DNA of 64,000 nt from Flavobacteriaceae bacterium CG2_30_34_30 (lineage in GTDB: Bacteria; Bacteroidota; Bacteroidia; Flavobacteriales; Flavobacteriaceae): NCBI GenBank assembly GCA_001873105.1, contig MNYN01000001.1, positions 1 through 64,000 of the forward strand. The letters are read 5' to 3'. Below the pieces are notes generated by a model. The model saw only the letters and a program-made list of their open reading frames with translations, made no database searches and was not told the DNA's origin. Below are positions 9,706 through 19,456 of this stretch, one piece after another; position 1 is the stretch's first letter, and every line of letters begins with the position of its first letter. The translations under genes and the position numbers were made by a program.

Positions 9706-10815
9706 ATGATTACAGAAGTAGTTAATGCGAATGAACTTCATAAAATAGACCCTGTTTTTGGTCAACTTTCGTTTGACAATCACGAGCAAATTGTTTTTTG
9801 CAACGACAAAGATACAGGATTAAAAGCAATAATAGGAATACATAATACAGTTTTAGGGCCTGCCTTAGGAGGCACAAGAATGTATAATTATGCCAGTGAA
9901 TGGGAGGCTCTTAATGATGTTTTGCGTTTGTCTAGAGGGATGACATTTAAGTCGGCCATTACAGGATTAAATTTAGGTGGAGGAAAAGCGGTCCTTATGG
10001 GAGATGTGAAAACACAGAAAACGCCGGAGTTAATGAAAAAGTTTGGTGAATTTGTACATTCTTTAGGAGGAAAATACATTACCGCTGAAGACATAGGAAT
10101 GACCACCGCCGATATGGATTTAGTACGCACCGTAACCCCTTATGTTACCGGAATATCAGAATCTTTAGGAGGAGCAGGAAACCCATCACCTATTACTGCT
10201 TATGGAGTGTTTATGGGAATGAAGGCTGCAGCTAAATTTAAATTTGGCTCAGATGTACTAGAAGGTAAAGTTATTTATGTACAAGGAATAGGCAATGTAG
10301 GGGAAGCACTCGTAGAACACTTAACCAATGAAGGAGCAAAAGTTATCATATCAGATATCAATCAAGAGCGATTAGAAGAAGTACGAGATAAATATGGTGT
10401 GACCATTTATGGAGGCATCAACCTTTACGCTGAAGAAATGGATATATATGCCCCTTGTGCTTTAGGTGCAACCATTAATAATAAAACTATAGCTGTATTA
10501 AAAGCTAAAATTGTAGCCGGTGCTGCCAATAACCAATTAGCAGACGATCAAATACACGGAAAACTTTTACAAGATAGAGGCATTGTTTACGCGCCAGATT
10601 TTTTAATCAATGCGGGCGGCATCATTAATGTATATGCAGAGTTAGAAGGTTATGGTAAAGCAGAAATTATTCGCAAAACGGAGAATATTTATAACACTAC
10701 TTTAGAAATTCTTCAAAAAGCTGAAATCAAAAAGATTACCCCAAATCAAGCAGCTTTGGAACTGGCACAATCTAGAATAGATACAAGAAAAAAAGAAGCA
10801 AAAGCTAAAAAATAA
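9706..10815 (+). CDS. Leu/Glu/Phe/Val dehydrogenase
   Basis: LGPALGGTRM, LGGGKAVLMGD, GNVGEALVEHL Rossmann motif. Confidence 0.92.
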   Translation: MITEVVNANELHKIDPVFGQLSFDNHEQIVFCNDKDTGLKAIIGIHNTVLGPALGGTRMYNYASEWEALNDVLRLSRGMTFKSAITGLNLGGGKAVLMGDVKTQKTPELMKKFGEFVHSLGGKYITAEDIGMTTADMDLVRTVTPYVTGISESLGGAGNPSPITAYGVFMGMKAAAKFKFGSDVLEGKVIYVQGIGNVGEALVEHLTNEGAKVIISDINQERLEEVRDKYGVTIYGGINLYAEEMDIYAPCALGATINNKTIAVLKAKIVAGAANNQLADDQIHGKLLQDRGIVYAPDFLINAGGIINVYAELEGYGKAEIIRKTENIYNTTLEILQKAEIKKITPNQAALELAQSRIDTRKKEAKAKK

Positions 10816-10823
10816 ATATATTT

Positions 10824-10858
10824 GCAACGCACAAATTACTTTTGTGTGTTGTTTTTTT
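10824..10858 (+). terminator. Rho-independent terminator
   Basis: CAACGCACAAA-ttac-TTTTGTGTGTTG followed by TTTTTTT. Confidence 0.75.
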
Positions 10859-10881
10859 AACAATAAAGTTCTTTAAAAAGT

Positions 10882-11826
10882 ATGCTTACAAGAAGACATA
10901 TTCGCGTTAAGGTTTTGCAATCTCTCTATGCTTATCAAAATCAAAATAATGCTAATTTAGAAAAGCAAGAAAAGTTTTTAGTGTATAGTATGGAACAAAT
11001 GCACGATTTGTATTTGTTGCTCCTTCATCTACTCACTGCCATCCACACCCAGGCGGAAGGCTATATGGAAAAATCAAAATTAAAACATTTAGCTACCTCT
11101 CTAGAAAAATCGCCAAACCGAAATTTTATAGACAACAAAATATTGGCATTGTTGGCAGAAAATAATCCATTAAATATCCAATTAAAAAACAAAAAAATTA
11201 CCAATTGGGAATTGGATAACGAATACCCACAGATTCTTTTTAAAGAAATCAGACAAAGTGAATTGTATGCCGATTATTTGAAATTGATTCACCCAACTTT
11301 TCAACAAGACAAAGCATTTATCATTACTCTTTACAGTGAAATTATAGCCCCAAACGAAAAACTGTATTCCTATTTAGAAGACCATCGCCTTACTTGGATT
11401 GATGATTTTCCTATTGTAAACACTGCAATTGTGAAAATGTTAAACCAATTAAAGCCCATTACAAAGGAAGATAAATTAGTACCTAAATTGTATAAAAACG
11501 ACGAGGACAAAGATTTTGCGATTGCTTTGTTTAACAAAACGGTGCTTCAAGACACCAATTTGCTTGCAGAAATAGAAGGAAAAACTCCAAATTGGGATAA
11601 AGAACGTATCGCCGAATTGGATCTGATACTCATAAAAATGGGAATAACCGAATTTTTATATTTTCCATCCATCCCTGTTAAAGTTACAATCAACGAGTAT
11701 TTAGAGATAGCAAAGGAATATTCCACACCAAAAAGCAGTTTGTTTATCAATGGTATCTTAGATAAATTGGTTAAAGAATATATGGAAAATAATAAACTGA
11801 ACAAAATTGGACGCGGGCTACAGTAA
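10882..11826 (+). CDS. nusB: Transcription antitermination factor NusB
   Basis: MLTRRHIRVKVLQSLYAY; C-terminal VKVTINEYLEIAKEYSTPKSSLFINGILDKL. Confidence 0.92.
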   Translation: MLTRRHIRVKVLQSLYAYQNQNNANLEKQEKFLVYSMEQMHDLYLLLLHLLTAIHTQAEGYMEKSKLKHLATSLEKSPNRNFIDNKILALLAENNPLNIQLKNKKITNWELDNEYPQILFKEIRQSELYADYLKLIHPTFQQDKAFIITLYSEIIAPNEKLYSYLEDHRLTWIDDFPIVNTAIVKMLNQLKPITKEDKLVPKLYKNDEDKDFAIALFNKTVLQDTNLLAEIEGKTPNWDKERIAELDLILIKMGITEFLYFPSIPVKVTINEYLEIAKEYSTPKSSLFINGILDKLVKEYMENNKLNKIGRGLQ

Positions 11827-11877
11827 AACAATTTTTTTTATTAATTTAGTCCCCGTCTAAAAAAATAACTTATTATT

Positions 11878-12375
11878 ATGAAAAAATCGATTTTTATTTC
11901 AGCTCTAGCTGTTGCATTTGTATTTACTTCGTGCAAAGAAAACGCAGCAGATAAAGTAAATGAAGAAAATGCTCAAGCAGCAACTGCAGAAGCAAATGCG
12001 GAAACAGGTAAATACCCGGTGATGACTTTTGAAGAAACCGAATATGATTTTGGTACTATCGATCAAGGAACTCCTATGGAACACCTATTTGTTTTTACCA
12101 ATACTGGAGATGCTCCACTTGTAATTTCCGATGCAAAAGGAAGTTGTGGATGTACCGTTCCAACATTTACTAAAGAACCAGTAGCTCCCGGAGACAAAGG
12201 TGAAATGTTAGTAAAATTTAACGGTAGTGGTCAAAACCAAAGAACCATCACAGTTACTGTTACTACAAACACAAAAGCAGGTACAGAAAAAGTAAATATT
12301 AAAGCCTTTGTAACCCCTAAAGAAGGAGCTCCGGCAGCAAGCAACTTATCTGCTACAGGTAAAACAACTAAATAA
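11878..12375 (+). CDS. DUF1573 lipoprotein
   Basis: Lipobox VFTSC; ETEYDFGTIDQGTPMEHLFVFTNTGDAPLVI. Confidence 0.88.
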   Translation: MKKSIFISALAVAFVFTSCKENAADKVNEENAQAATAEANAETGKYPVMTFEETEYDFGTIDQGTPMEHLFVFTNTGDAPLVISDAKGSCGCTVPTFTKEPVAPGDKGEMLVKFNGSGQNQRTITVTVTTNTKAGTEKVNIKAFVTPKEGAPAASNLSATGKTTK

Positions 12376-12380
12376 TTTTT

Positions 12381-12665
12381 ATGGAATCTTTACAATCCTT
12401 TGCTCCTTTTTTATTGATGTTTGTAGTGGTGTATTTTTTTATGATACGTCCGCAAATGCAACGTACTAAAAAAGAGAAAGCCTTTGCAGCTGCTCTTAAA
12501 AAAGGAGATAAGGTTATTACAAAAAGTGGTCTGCATGCCAAAATATTAGAAATAAACGAGGATGGCACTGTAATTTTAGAAACCCTATCCGGGAAAGTAA
12601 AGTTTGAAAAATCAGCTCTTTCTTTAGAAATGAGCACAAAGCTAAGCGATAGTACTTCTAAATAA
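12381..12665 (+). CDS. yajC: Preprotein translocase subunit YajC
   Basis: VVYFFMIRPQMQRTKKEKAF..LKKGDKVITKSGLHAKI. Confidence 0.93.
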   Translation: MESLQSFAPFLLMFVVVYFFMIRPQMQRTKKEKAFAAALKKGDKVITKSGLHAKILEINEDGTVILETLSGKVKFEKSALSLEMSTKLSDSTSK

Positions 12666-12685
12666 AGACCTAAATCAATACTATG

Positions 12686-12719
12686 AAAAACCGCCTTAAA
12701 ACTAAGGTGGTTTTTTTTT
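12686..12719. terminator. Bidirectional terminator between yajC and the AlkB-like gene
   Basis: ACCGCCTT-aaaact-AAGGTGGT followed by a T run and preceded by an A run. Confidence 0.8.
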
Positions 12720-13749
12720 AGAAAAGCATTTCTTTAGGGATATTCTTATTCATTACTTGAAACCAAAGCGGAGGAATTAGTGCCAAAACCATAGAAGTTG
12801 GATAGCCATAAGGCAATTGCGGACTTTCCGGATGGTGTTTTAACGTTTGGTATTTCTTTGTAGATTTATAATGATGGTCGCTGTGGCGAGTAAGTTCATA
12901 AAGAATAATTCTTCCCAAAATGTGATTGGAATTCCAAGAATGTATTCTATCCACACGTTCATATCTGCCGGAAGGTAATATCTTTCTTCTTAAGCCATAA
13001 TGTTCTATATAGTTAATGGTTTCTAAAAGTAAAAATCCTACTACAGCAGCCACAATGGCTAAGGAAAATCCCAGAAAACCAAAAAAATAATAATTACTCG
13101 TCAGGTATGCAGCCTGTAGGATAGTAAACCACAGCATGTCATTTTGCGGAGAATACCAAGATATGTGTTTTTGGGAATTTAATTGTTTTTGAATTTGCCA
13201 AGCTTTTTTGTACGTTCCATAAACCGTTTGTATCCAAAAGCGGAAAACAGATTGATTATATTTAGCTGTAGAAGGATCTTCCGGTGTTGCCACGTGCACA
13301 TGATGTCCATGATTGTGCTCTATAAAAAAATGCATATATAGGGTAGGAATAAGCAATATTTTAGCTGCTATTCTTTCTGATAAAGTAACCCGATGTCCTA
13401 GTTCGTGTGCCACATTTATACCATTTGCACCCAGAAGTATTCCAGCGCAAAGGGTAAAGCCTATGATTTCAAAAGTAGAGGTATTAGGATTGCTTGTTGT
13501 ATATAAAAAATAATAGAGTAGTGCAAAAACAATTGGCACATTGAGGTAAAGTAGCAAGTCGTATTTTTTTGAAACTGCCAACTGTTTATATTCTTCTTCA
13601 GTAGCATTTTTAGCATCTTCGGGAAGTATCCTCTCTAAAATAGGAATGAAAACAAACGCAAAAAATACCGTAAAATAACTTGCGATTCCCTGAAAGTATA
13701 AGGCAAATAAGGTTGCTACCGGAATGCTATATGCCCAAAGGTATTTCAT
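12718..13749 (-). CDS. AlkB-like alkane 1-monooxygenase / membrane fatty-acid desaturase family
   Basis: His boxes HELGHR, EHNHGHHVH, NYIEHYGL, HSDHHYKSTKKYQ; multiple TM segments. Confidence 0.88.
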   Translation of the reverse strand: MKYLWAYSIPVATLFALYFQGIASYFTVFFAFVFIPILERILPEDAKNATEEEYKQLAVSKKYDLLLYLNVPIVFALLYYFLYTTSNPNTSTFEIIGFTLCAGILLGANGINVAHELGHRVTLSERIAAKILLIPTLYMHFFIEHNHGHHVHVATPEDPSTAKYNQSVFRFWIQTVYGTYKKAWQIQKQLNSQKHISWYSPQNDMLWFTILQAAYLTSNYYFFGFLGFSLAIVAAVVGFLLLETINYIEHYGLRRKILPSGRYERVDRIHSWNSNHILGRIILYELTRHSDHHYKSTKKYQTLKHHPESPQLPYGYPTSMVLALIPPLWFQVMNKNIPKEMLF

Positions 13750-13750
13750 T

Positions 13751-14986
13751 TCATTTTTGTGCTGTTAGTTGCGCAATGTTAATAATAACCTCTACTGCTT
13801 TTTGCATACTTTCCACCGGTACGTATTCATACCTTCCGTGAAAATTGTGTCCCCCTGCAAAAATATTGGGGCAGGGGAGTCCTTTATAGCTTAATTGTGA
13901 GCCATCGGTGCCTCCGCGAATAGGTTTTACAATGGGTTGAATACCCGCCATTTTTATAGCTTCTTCAGCTATGGTAACAATATGCATAACGGGTTCAATT
14001 TTTTCACGCATATTAAAATACTGGTCTTTTATTTCAATTTGAATCAACTCCTGATTTAATTGACTATTTAGCTCCCTGACCAATTTTTGCAGCATTTCTT
14101 TGCGTGCTTCAAAATGGTCTTTGTTATGGTCTCGGATGATATATTCTAAAACGGTTTGATCTACTTTTCCCGAAACTGCTGTTAGATGAAAAAAGCCTTG
14201 TCGGTCTTCGGTTAACTCGGGAGTTTCCATTCGTGGAAGCGAATTGATGAAATCGGTAGCAATATACAGGCTATTGATCATTTTTCCTTTTGCATAGCCG
14301 GGATGTACAATTTTACCTTGAATGGTGACCACAGCTCCTGCCGCATTAAAGTTTTCAAATTCAAGTTCGCCTATCTGGCTACCATCCATAGTATATGCCC
14401 ATTCAGCACCAAATTTTTCCACATCAAATTTATGGGCACCGCGACCAATTTCTTCATCGGGTGTAAACCCTATACGAATTTTGCCGTGTTTTATTTCCGG
14501 ATGTTGAATAAGATATTCCATAGCAGTAACAATTTCGGTTATCCCTGCTTTGTCATCGGCACCTAAAAGGGTAGTGCCATCGGTTGTGATTAGGGTCTGT
14601 CCTTTGTATTGCAGTAAATCTTCAAAATAATCCGGGCTTAAAACGATGTTTTCGACGGCATTTAAAACAATATCTTTACCGTCATAATCTTCTATGATTT
14701 GTGGCTTTACATTAGCTCCGGTAAAATCTGGTGAGGTATCAAAATGGGAAATAAACCCTATTGTAGGTACTTCTTGGTTCACATTGCTTGATAAAGTAGC
14801 CATAATATAGGCATTTTGGTCTATAGAGATCTCCTGCATGCCAATGGTTTTTAGTTCTTCTACTAATTTATTGGCAAGGTTCCATTGTTTTTCTGAGCTT
14901 GGGGTAGTTGTGCTTTTTGGGTTGCTTTCGGTGTCTATGGTAACGTAACTAATAAAGCGGTTTATGAGGTGTTGTTTGTCGATCAT
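13751..14986 (-). CDS. pepT: Peptidase T
   Basis: ISHFDTSPDFTGANVKPQ, TTLLGADDKAGITEI, FTPDEEIGRGA; start moved to ATG at 14986. Confidence 0.93.
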   Translation of the reverse strand: MIDKQHLINRFISYVTIDTESNPKSTTTPSSEKQWNLANKLVEELKTIGMQEISIDQNAYIMATLSSNVNQEVPTIGFISHFDTSPDFTGANVKPQIIEDYDGKDIVLNAVENIVLSPDYFEDLLQYKGQTLITTDGTTLLGADDKAGITEIVTAMEYLIQHPEIKHGKIRIGFTPDEEIGRGAHKFDVEKFGAEWAYTMDGSQIGELEFENFNAAGAVVTIQGKIVHPGYAKGKMINSLYIATDFINSLPRMETPELTEDRQGFFHLTAVSGKVDQTVLEYIIRDHNKDHFEARKEMLQKLVRELNSQLNQELIQIEIKDQYFNMREKIEPVMHIVTIAEEAIKMAGIQPIVKPIRGGTDGSQLSYKGLPCPNIFAGGHNFHGRYEYVPVESMQKAVEVIINIAQLTAQK

Positions 14987-15203
14987 TGGAATTAAAAATT
15001 TTTTCAAAATTAACAAATATTCTATGGAAATAGTTACACAATTCCTATAAAAAATAATTTTTGTTGTGCACTAAAATTAGGAGGTCTTTTTTTATAAATA
15101 CTAGCGTTTCTTAGCGATTATATAGTCTTAAGTTTTCTAAATAATTTTTACTTTTTTTCTTATGCGTAATTAGCCTATTTTTACACCATTGAAATACCTT
15201 ACG

Positions 15204-16220
15204 ATGTATAAAACCCTAATTAGACCTTTCCTTTTTCTGTTTGATCCAGAAAAAGTGCATCATTTTTCTTTTGCCTTTATTCGGTTTTTACATGCCCTAG
15301 GATTTTCAAGGTGGTTGCAACACTTGTATTTGGTTACGGATAGGCGTTTAGAAAGAAAAGTATTTGGACTTACCTTTAAGAATCCGGTGGGATTGGCAGC
15401 CGGTTTTGACAAAGATGCGACCCTGTATAAGGAATTATCTGATTTTGGCTTTGGATTTATTGAAATAGGCACTCTAACGCCAAAGCCCCAAGCTGGAAAT
15501 CCCAAAAAGCGTTTATTTCGCTTGCAGGAAGATACCGCCATCATCAACCGAATGGGGTTTAACAATTTGGGAGTGGACAAAGCTGTATTGCAATTGAAAA
15601 AAAATAAAGGAGTGCTTATCGGTGGCAACATCGGAAAAAATAAAAAAACTCCAAATGAAACAGCCACAAACGATTATGTGTATTGTTTTGAAGCGTTATT
15701 TGAAGTGGTAGATTATTTTGTGGTCAATGTATCCTCACCAAACACGCCCAATTTAAGAGCACTGCAAGACAAAGAACCATTGACAGCACTATTGCAAACC
15801 CTGCAAAATCTTAACAACAAAAAATCTTCCCCCAAACCCATACTTTTAAAAATAGCACCTGATGTAACCAATGAGCAATTGCTGGATATTATTGATATTG
15901 TTTCAAAAACCAAAATTGCCGGTGTTATTGCAACCAATACAACGATAAGTAGAGAAGGATTAAAGTCAAGAAACAAAGCAGAAACAGGCGGATTAAGCGG
16001 GAAACCTTTAGTAAAACGATCTACAGAAGTTATTCGGTTTTTATCGGAAAAAAGCAATAAGGCATTTCCCATAATTGGAGTAGGAGGCATACACAGTGCA
16101 AAAGATGCCATAGAAAAATTAGATGCAGGTGCAAGTTTGGTGCAGCTTTATACCGGCTTTATTTATGAAGGTCCTGCTTTAGTGAAAGAAATCAATAATG
16201 CGATATTGAATAGAAGCTGA
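15204..16220 (+). CDS. pyrD: Quinone-dependent dihydroorotate dehydrogenase
   Basis: [44 protein letters not shown] track start at 15189. Confidence 0.93.
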   Translation: MYKTLIRPFLFLFDPEKVHHFSFAFIRFLHALGFSRWLQHLYLVTDRRLERKVFGLTFKNPVGLAAGFDKDATLYKELSDFGFGFIEIGTLTPKPQAGNPKKRLFRLQEDTAIINRMGFNNLGVDKAVLQLKKNKGVLIGGNIGKNKKTPNETATNDYVYCFEALFEVVDYFVVNVSSPNTPNLRALQDKEPLTALLQTLQNLNNKKSSPKPILLKIAPDVTNEQLLDIIDIVSKTKIAGVIATNTTISREGLKSRNKAETGGLSGKPLVKRSTEVIRFLSEKSNKAFPIIGVGGIHSAKDAIEKLDAGASLVQLYTGFIYEGPALVKEINNAILNRS

Positions 16221-16292
16221 AGCGTGAGGTACTGATTTATTCCTTCGTTTTTCATCCAATGCAAATTATTTTATCAGATATGGAATATAAAT

Positions 16293-16910
16293 ATGATTGA
16301 AATTTTACTATCCTTTAGTCTTGCCTCCATAGCCTTAGCGTTTTCGCCTGGACCAGATAATATTTTTGTATTCACACAAAGCGTAACCAATGGAAGTTCT
16401 TATGGTATAGCAACCACGGCAGGGTTAATTTCGGGGTGTATCTTGCATACTACCTTGGTGGCTTTTGGTATTTCCGCCATAATAATGGCTTCGGAAGGAG
16501 TGTTTTTAGGAATTAAAATTGCAGGTGCTTGCTATCTACTTTACCTTGCTTATCAGGTATATAAAGCAGGAAACACATTAATGATTACGTCAGAAGAAGC
16601 GGTTAAGAAGTCGCATATGCAGTTATACAAGCAAGGAGTTATCATGAACATCCTTAACCCAAAGGTTAGTCTCTTTTTTTTAGCATTTTTTCCCGCTTTT
16701 TTATGGGATAAGGAGGGAAATACGATTGTTCAGTTTTATATATTAGGGTTGCTTTTTATGGGCATATCCTTTGTAGTTTTTTCTAGTATTGCTTTGCTTT
16801 CCGGAAGAATCTCTACTTTTTTGCAGCAAAAAAAGAATTCCGGTGTGTTTTTTAAATGGTTGCAAATCATAGTTTTTATAGGAATTGCAATTTTTCTCTT
16901 TCTTCCATAA
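16293..16910 (+). CDS. LysE family translocator
   Basis: SLASIALAFSPGPDNIFV, MNILNPKVSLFFLAFFPAF. Confidence 0.88.
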   Translation: MIEILLSFSLASIALAFSPGPDNIFVFTQSVTNGSSYGIATTAGLISGCILHTTLVAFGISAIIMASEGVFLGIKIAGACYLLYLAYQVYKAGNTLMITSEEAVKKSHMQLYKQGVIMNILNPKVSLFFLAFFPAFLWDKEGNTIVQFYILGLLFMGISFVVFSSIALLSGRISTFLQQKKNSGVFFKWLQIIVFIGIAIFLFLP

Positions 16911-16959
16911 AGAAATTGTATTTTTATGCCATAATTATGCTTCGGCTTTTGCCTGGTTT

Positions 16960-17826
16960 ATGAGTAAAAAAGTAAAAATAATAGAATGTCCAAGAGATGC
17001 TATGCAAGGCATCAAGGCATTTATTCCCACGGAAAAAAAGGTACAATACATTCAATCTATTTTGCGATGTGGTTTTGATACCATAGATGTGGGAAGTTTT
17101 GTTTCGCCAAAAGCAATACCCCAGATGGCAGATACTGCAGAGATGCTTTCCAGACTTGACCTTTCAAAAACCGAAAGCAAACTCCTAGCTATAGTTGCGA
17201 ACCAGCGTGGGGCAGAGGATGCTGCACAACATGAATGCATTGATTATTTAGGATATCCATTTTCTATTTCCGAAAACTTTCAAATGCGCAATACGCACAA
17301 AACCATAGCAGAGTCCATGGTGGTGCTGCACGACATATTAACTTTGGCGCATGCTAAAAATAAAGAAGTGGTAGCCTATTTGTCTATGGGTTTTGGAAAT
17401 CCGTATGGCGACCCTTGGAATGTGGAAATTGTTGGCGAATGGACAGAAAAGCTTGCCGGCATGGGCGTAAAAATATTATCGCTTTCTGATACAGTAGGCT
17501 CTTCCACACCCGATATTATTACCTATTTGTTTCAAAATTTGATTCCGAAGTTTCCAAAAGTAGAATTTGGAGCGCATTTACACACCGTACCAACCAAATG
17601 GCATGAAAAAGTGGATGCTGCATACAAAGCAGGATGTAGACGATTTGACGGTGCCATACAAGGTTTCGGAGGTTGCCCAATGGCAAAAGATGAACTCACG
17701 GGTAACATGCCTACAGAAAAAATGCTTTCTTATTTTACTGCAGCAAAGGCAGATACCAATATTACGATGATGTCATTTGAATCGGCATATAACGAAGCCA
17801 CAAAAATATTCACCAATTACCATTAG
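16960..17826 (+). CDS. Hydroxymethylglutaryl-CoA lyase
   Basis: VKIIECPRDAMQGIKAFIPTEKKVQYI, FGAHLHT, DGAIQGFGGCPMA; start at ATG 16960. Confidence 0.92.
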   Translation: MSKKVKIIECPRDAMQGIKAFIPTEKKVQYIQSILRCGFDTIDVGSFVSPKAIPQMADTAEMLSRLDLSKTESKLLAIVANQRGAEDAAQHECIDYLGYPFSISENFQMRNTHKTIAESMVVLHDILTLAHAKNKEVVAYLSMGFGNPYGDPWNVEIVGEWTEKLAGMGVKILSLSDTVGSSTPDIITYLFQNLIPKFPKVEFGAHLHTVPTKWHEKVDAAYKAGCRRFDGAIQGFGGCPMAKDELTGNMPTEKMLSYFTAAKADTNITMMSFESAYNEATKIFTNYH

Positions 17827-17827
17827 C

Positions 17828-19354
17828 ATGAAAAATAGATATTTTGCATTTCTTTTATTTTCTTTACTTTTTATAGGGTGTAAAACAACCACCACGGTAA
17901 TAAAAGACGATGGGGTCATTCAATTTAAAATCATTCAGTTAAACGATGTATATGAAATAGCACCACTTAGTGGAGGGCTTTATGGCGGCATGGCTAGAGT
18001 GGCGCATGTGGCTGACTCGGTACGAGCCATAAACAAAAATATGATGATGGTTATGGCAGGCGATTTTTTAAATCCATCGCTTTTAGGAGCCCTTCGACAC
18101 AATGGTGAACGCATAGCTGGAAAACAAATGGTAGAAGTTATGAATGCAATGAACTTTGATTTAGTGACTTTTGGAAATCACGAGTTTGATTTAAAAGAAC
18201 CTGATTTACAAAAACGCCTTAACGAATCTGATTTTGCATGGCTTTCTTCCAATGTATTTCATCAAAAAGGAGATACTTATTTTCCATTTGAAAAACAGCA
18301 AAACAATCAAAACCAGCCGGTGCATACCACCTTTCAAAAGCAATTTACTGACGAGGATGGAACAACAATTACTCTTGGTTTTTTTGGAGTTACTATTGAT
18401 TCTAATCCGCAGCCTTATGTGTATTATACCGATTATTTGGAAGCCACAAAAAATGCAACTTCTAGTTTAAAAAATACCAGCGATGTACTAATAGGATTAA
18501 CCCATTTAGCCTTAGAGCAAGATAAAATAATTGCAGAGCAATTACCAGAAGTTTCCTTTATAATGGGAGGTCATGAGCATACTAACATGCTTGTAGAGAC
18601 CAAAAACGCCAAAATTGCCAAAGCAGATGCTAATGCCATAAGCATCTATATTCATACATTTACCTATTACAAAAATCAAAATAAATTGGTTATCGATTCG
18701 CATTTGTTTCCTATTGATGCTACAACAGCATCAAAAAAGGAGGTAGAAACCATCGTGGATAAATGGAATTTAATTTTAGATACCCAAATTAAAACGGTAG
18801 TAAAAGATCCTTATGAGGTGATTTACCTTGCAAACACACCATTAGACGGAACAGATAGTGCCAGCAGAAGCATACAAACCAATTTAGGCAGTGCCATAGC
18901 CGAAGCCATGGCAGCATCTTTTGGGTATAAAGTAGATGGAGCTTTGGTTAATGGAGGTTCTATACGAGTGGACGATATGCTATCCGGACCCATAACTCCA
19001 ATTGATATATTTAGAGTATTGCCATTTGGAGGAGGTGTTTTAAAAGTAGATATGACCGGCAATTTGTTAACAGAAGTGTTAGACTATGGAGAAACTAAAA
19101 GAGGTAAGGGAGCGTATTTACAACGCTATAATTTTTCGCAAAGCGAAAAGGGGGAGTGGCTTATTTCTCATCAACCCATAGAACCATCAAAAACTTACAC
19201 CATAGCTTTCAGCGATTACTTACTTAAAGGGTTTGACATTCCATTTCTTACTCCAGAAAACAAGGGTGTTTTGCACATATTTACTCCAGAACCTGACAGT
19301 CTTGCCGGCGATATTCGCAATGCTATTATTGCCTTTTTAAAGGGCAAAGAATAG
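17828..19354 (+). CDS. Bifunctional metallophosphatase / 5'-nucleotidase (UshA-like) lipoprotein
   Basis: Lipobox LFIGC; QLNDVYEI, GDFLNPS, GNHEFDLKE, GGHEHTN, C-terminal 5'-nucleotidase domain. Confidence 0.88.
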   Translation: MKNRYFAFLLFSLLFIGCKTTTTVIKDDGVIQFKIIQLNDVYEIAPLSGGLYGGMARVAHVADSVRAINKNMMMVMAGDFLNPSLLGALRHNGERIAGKQMVEVMNAMNFDLVTFGNHEFDLKEPDLQKRLNESDFAWLSSNVFHQKGDTYFPFEKQQNNQNQPVHTTFQKQFTDEDGTTITLGFFGVTIDSNPQPYVYYTDYLEATKNATSSLKNTSDVLIGLTHLALEQDKIIAEQLPEVSFIMGGHEHTNMLVETKNAKIAKADANAISIYIHTFTYYKNQNKLVIDSHLFPIDATTASKKEVETIVDKWNLILDTQIKTVVKDPYEVIYLANTPLDGTDSASRSIQTNLGSAIAEAMAASFGYKVDGALVNGGSIRVDDMLSGPITPIDIFRVLPFGGGVLKVDMTGNLLTEVLDYGETKRGKGAYLQRYNFSQSEKGEWLISHQPIEPSKTYTIAFSDYLLKGFDIPFLTPENKGVLHIFTPEPDSLAGDIRNAIIAFLKGKE

Positions 19355-19407
19355 TTTGCCTTGAAAAGAACACCTAGAGAGTCGTAACTCAATAGGTATG
19401 GTACAAA

Positions 19408-19433
19408 GAAACTGCCTTGTAAAAGGCAGTTTC
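19408..19433. terminator. Perfect 11-bp-stem hairpin between convergent genes
   Basis: GAAACTGCCTT-gtaa-AAGGCAGTTTC. Confidence 0.65.
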
Positions 19434-19456
19434 AAACTAATTAATAAAAAAAACAC

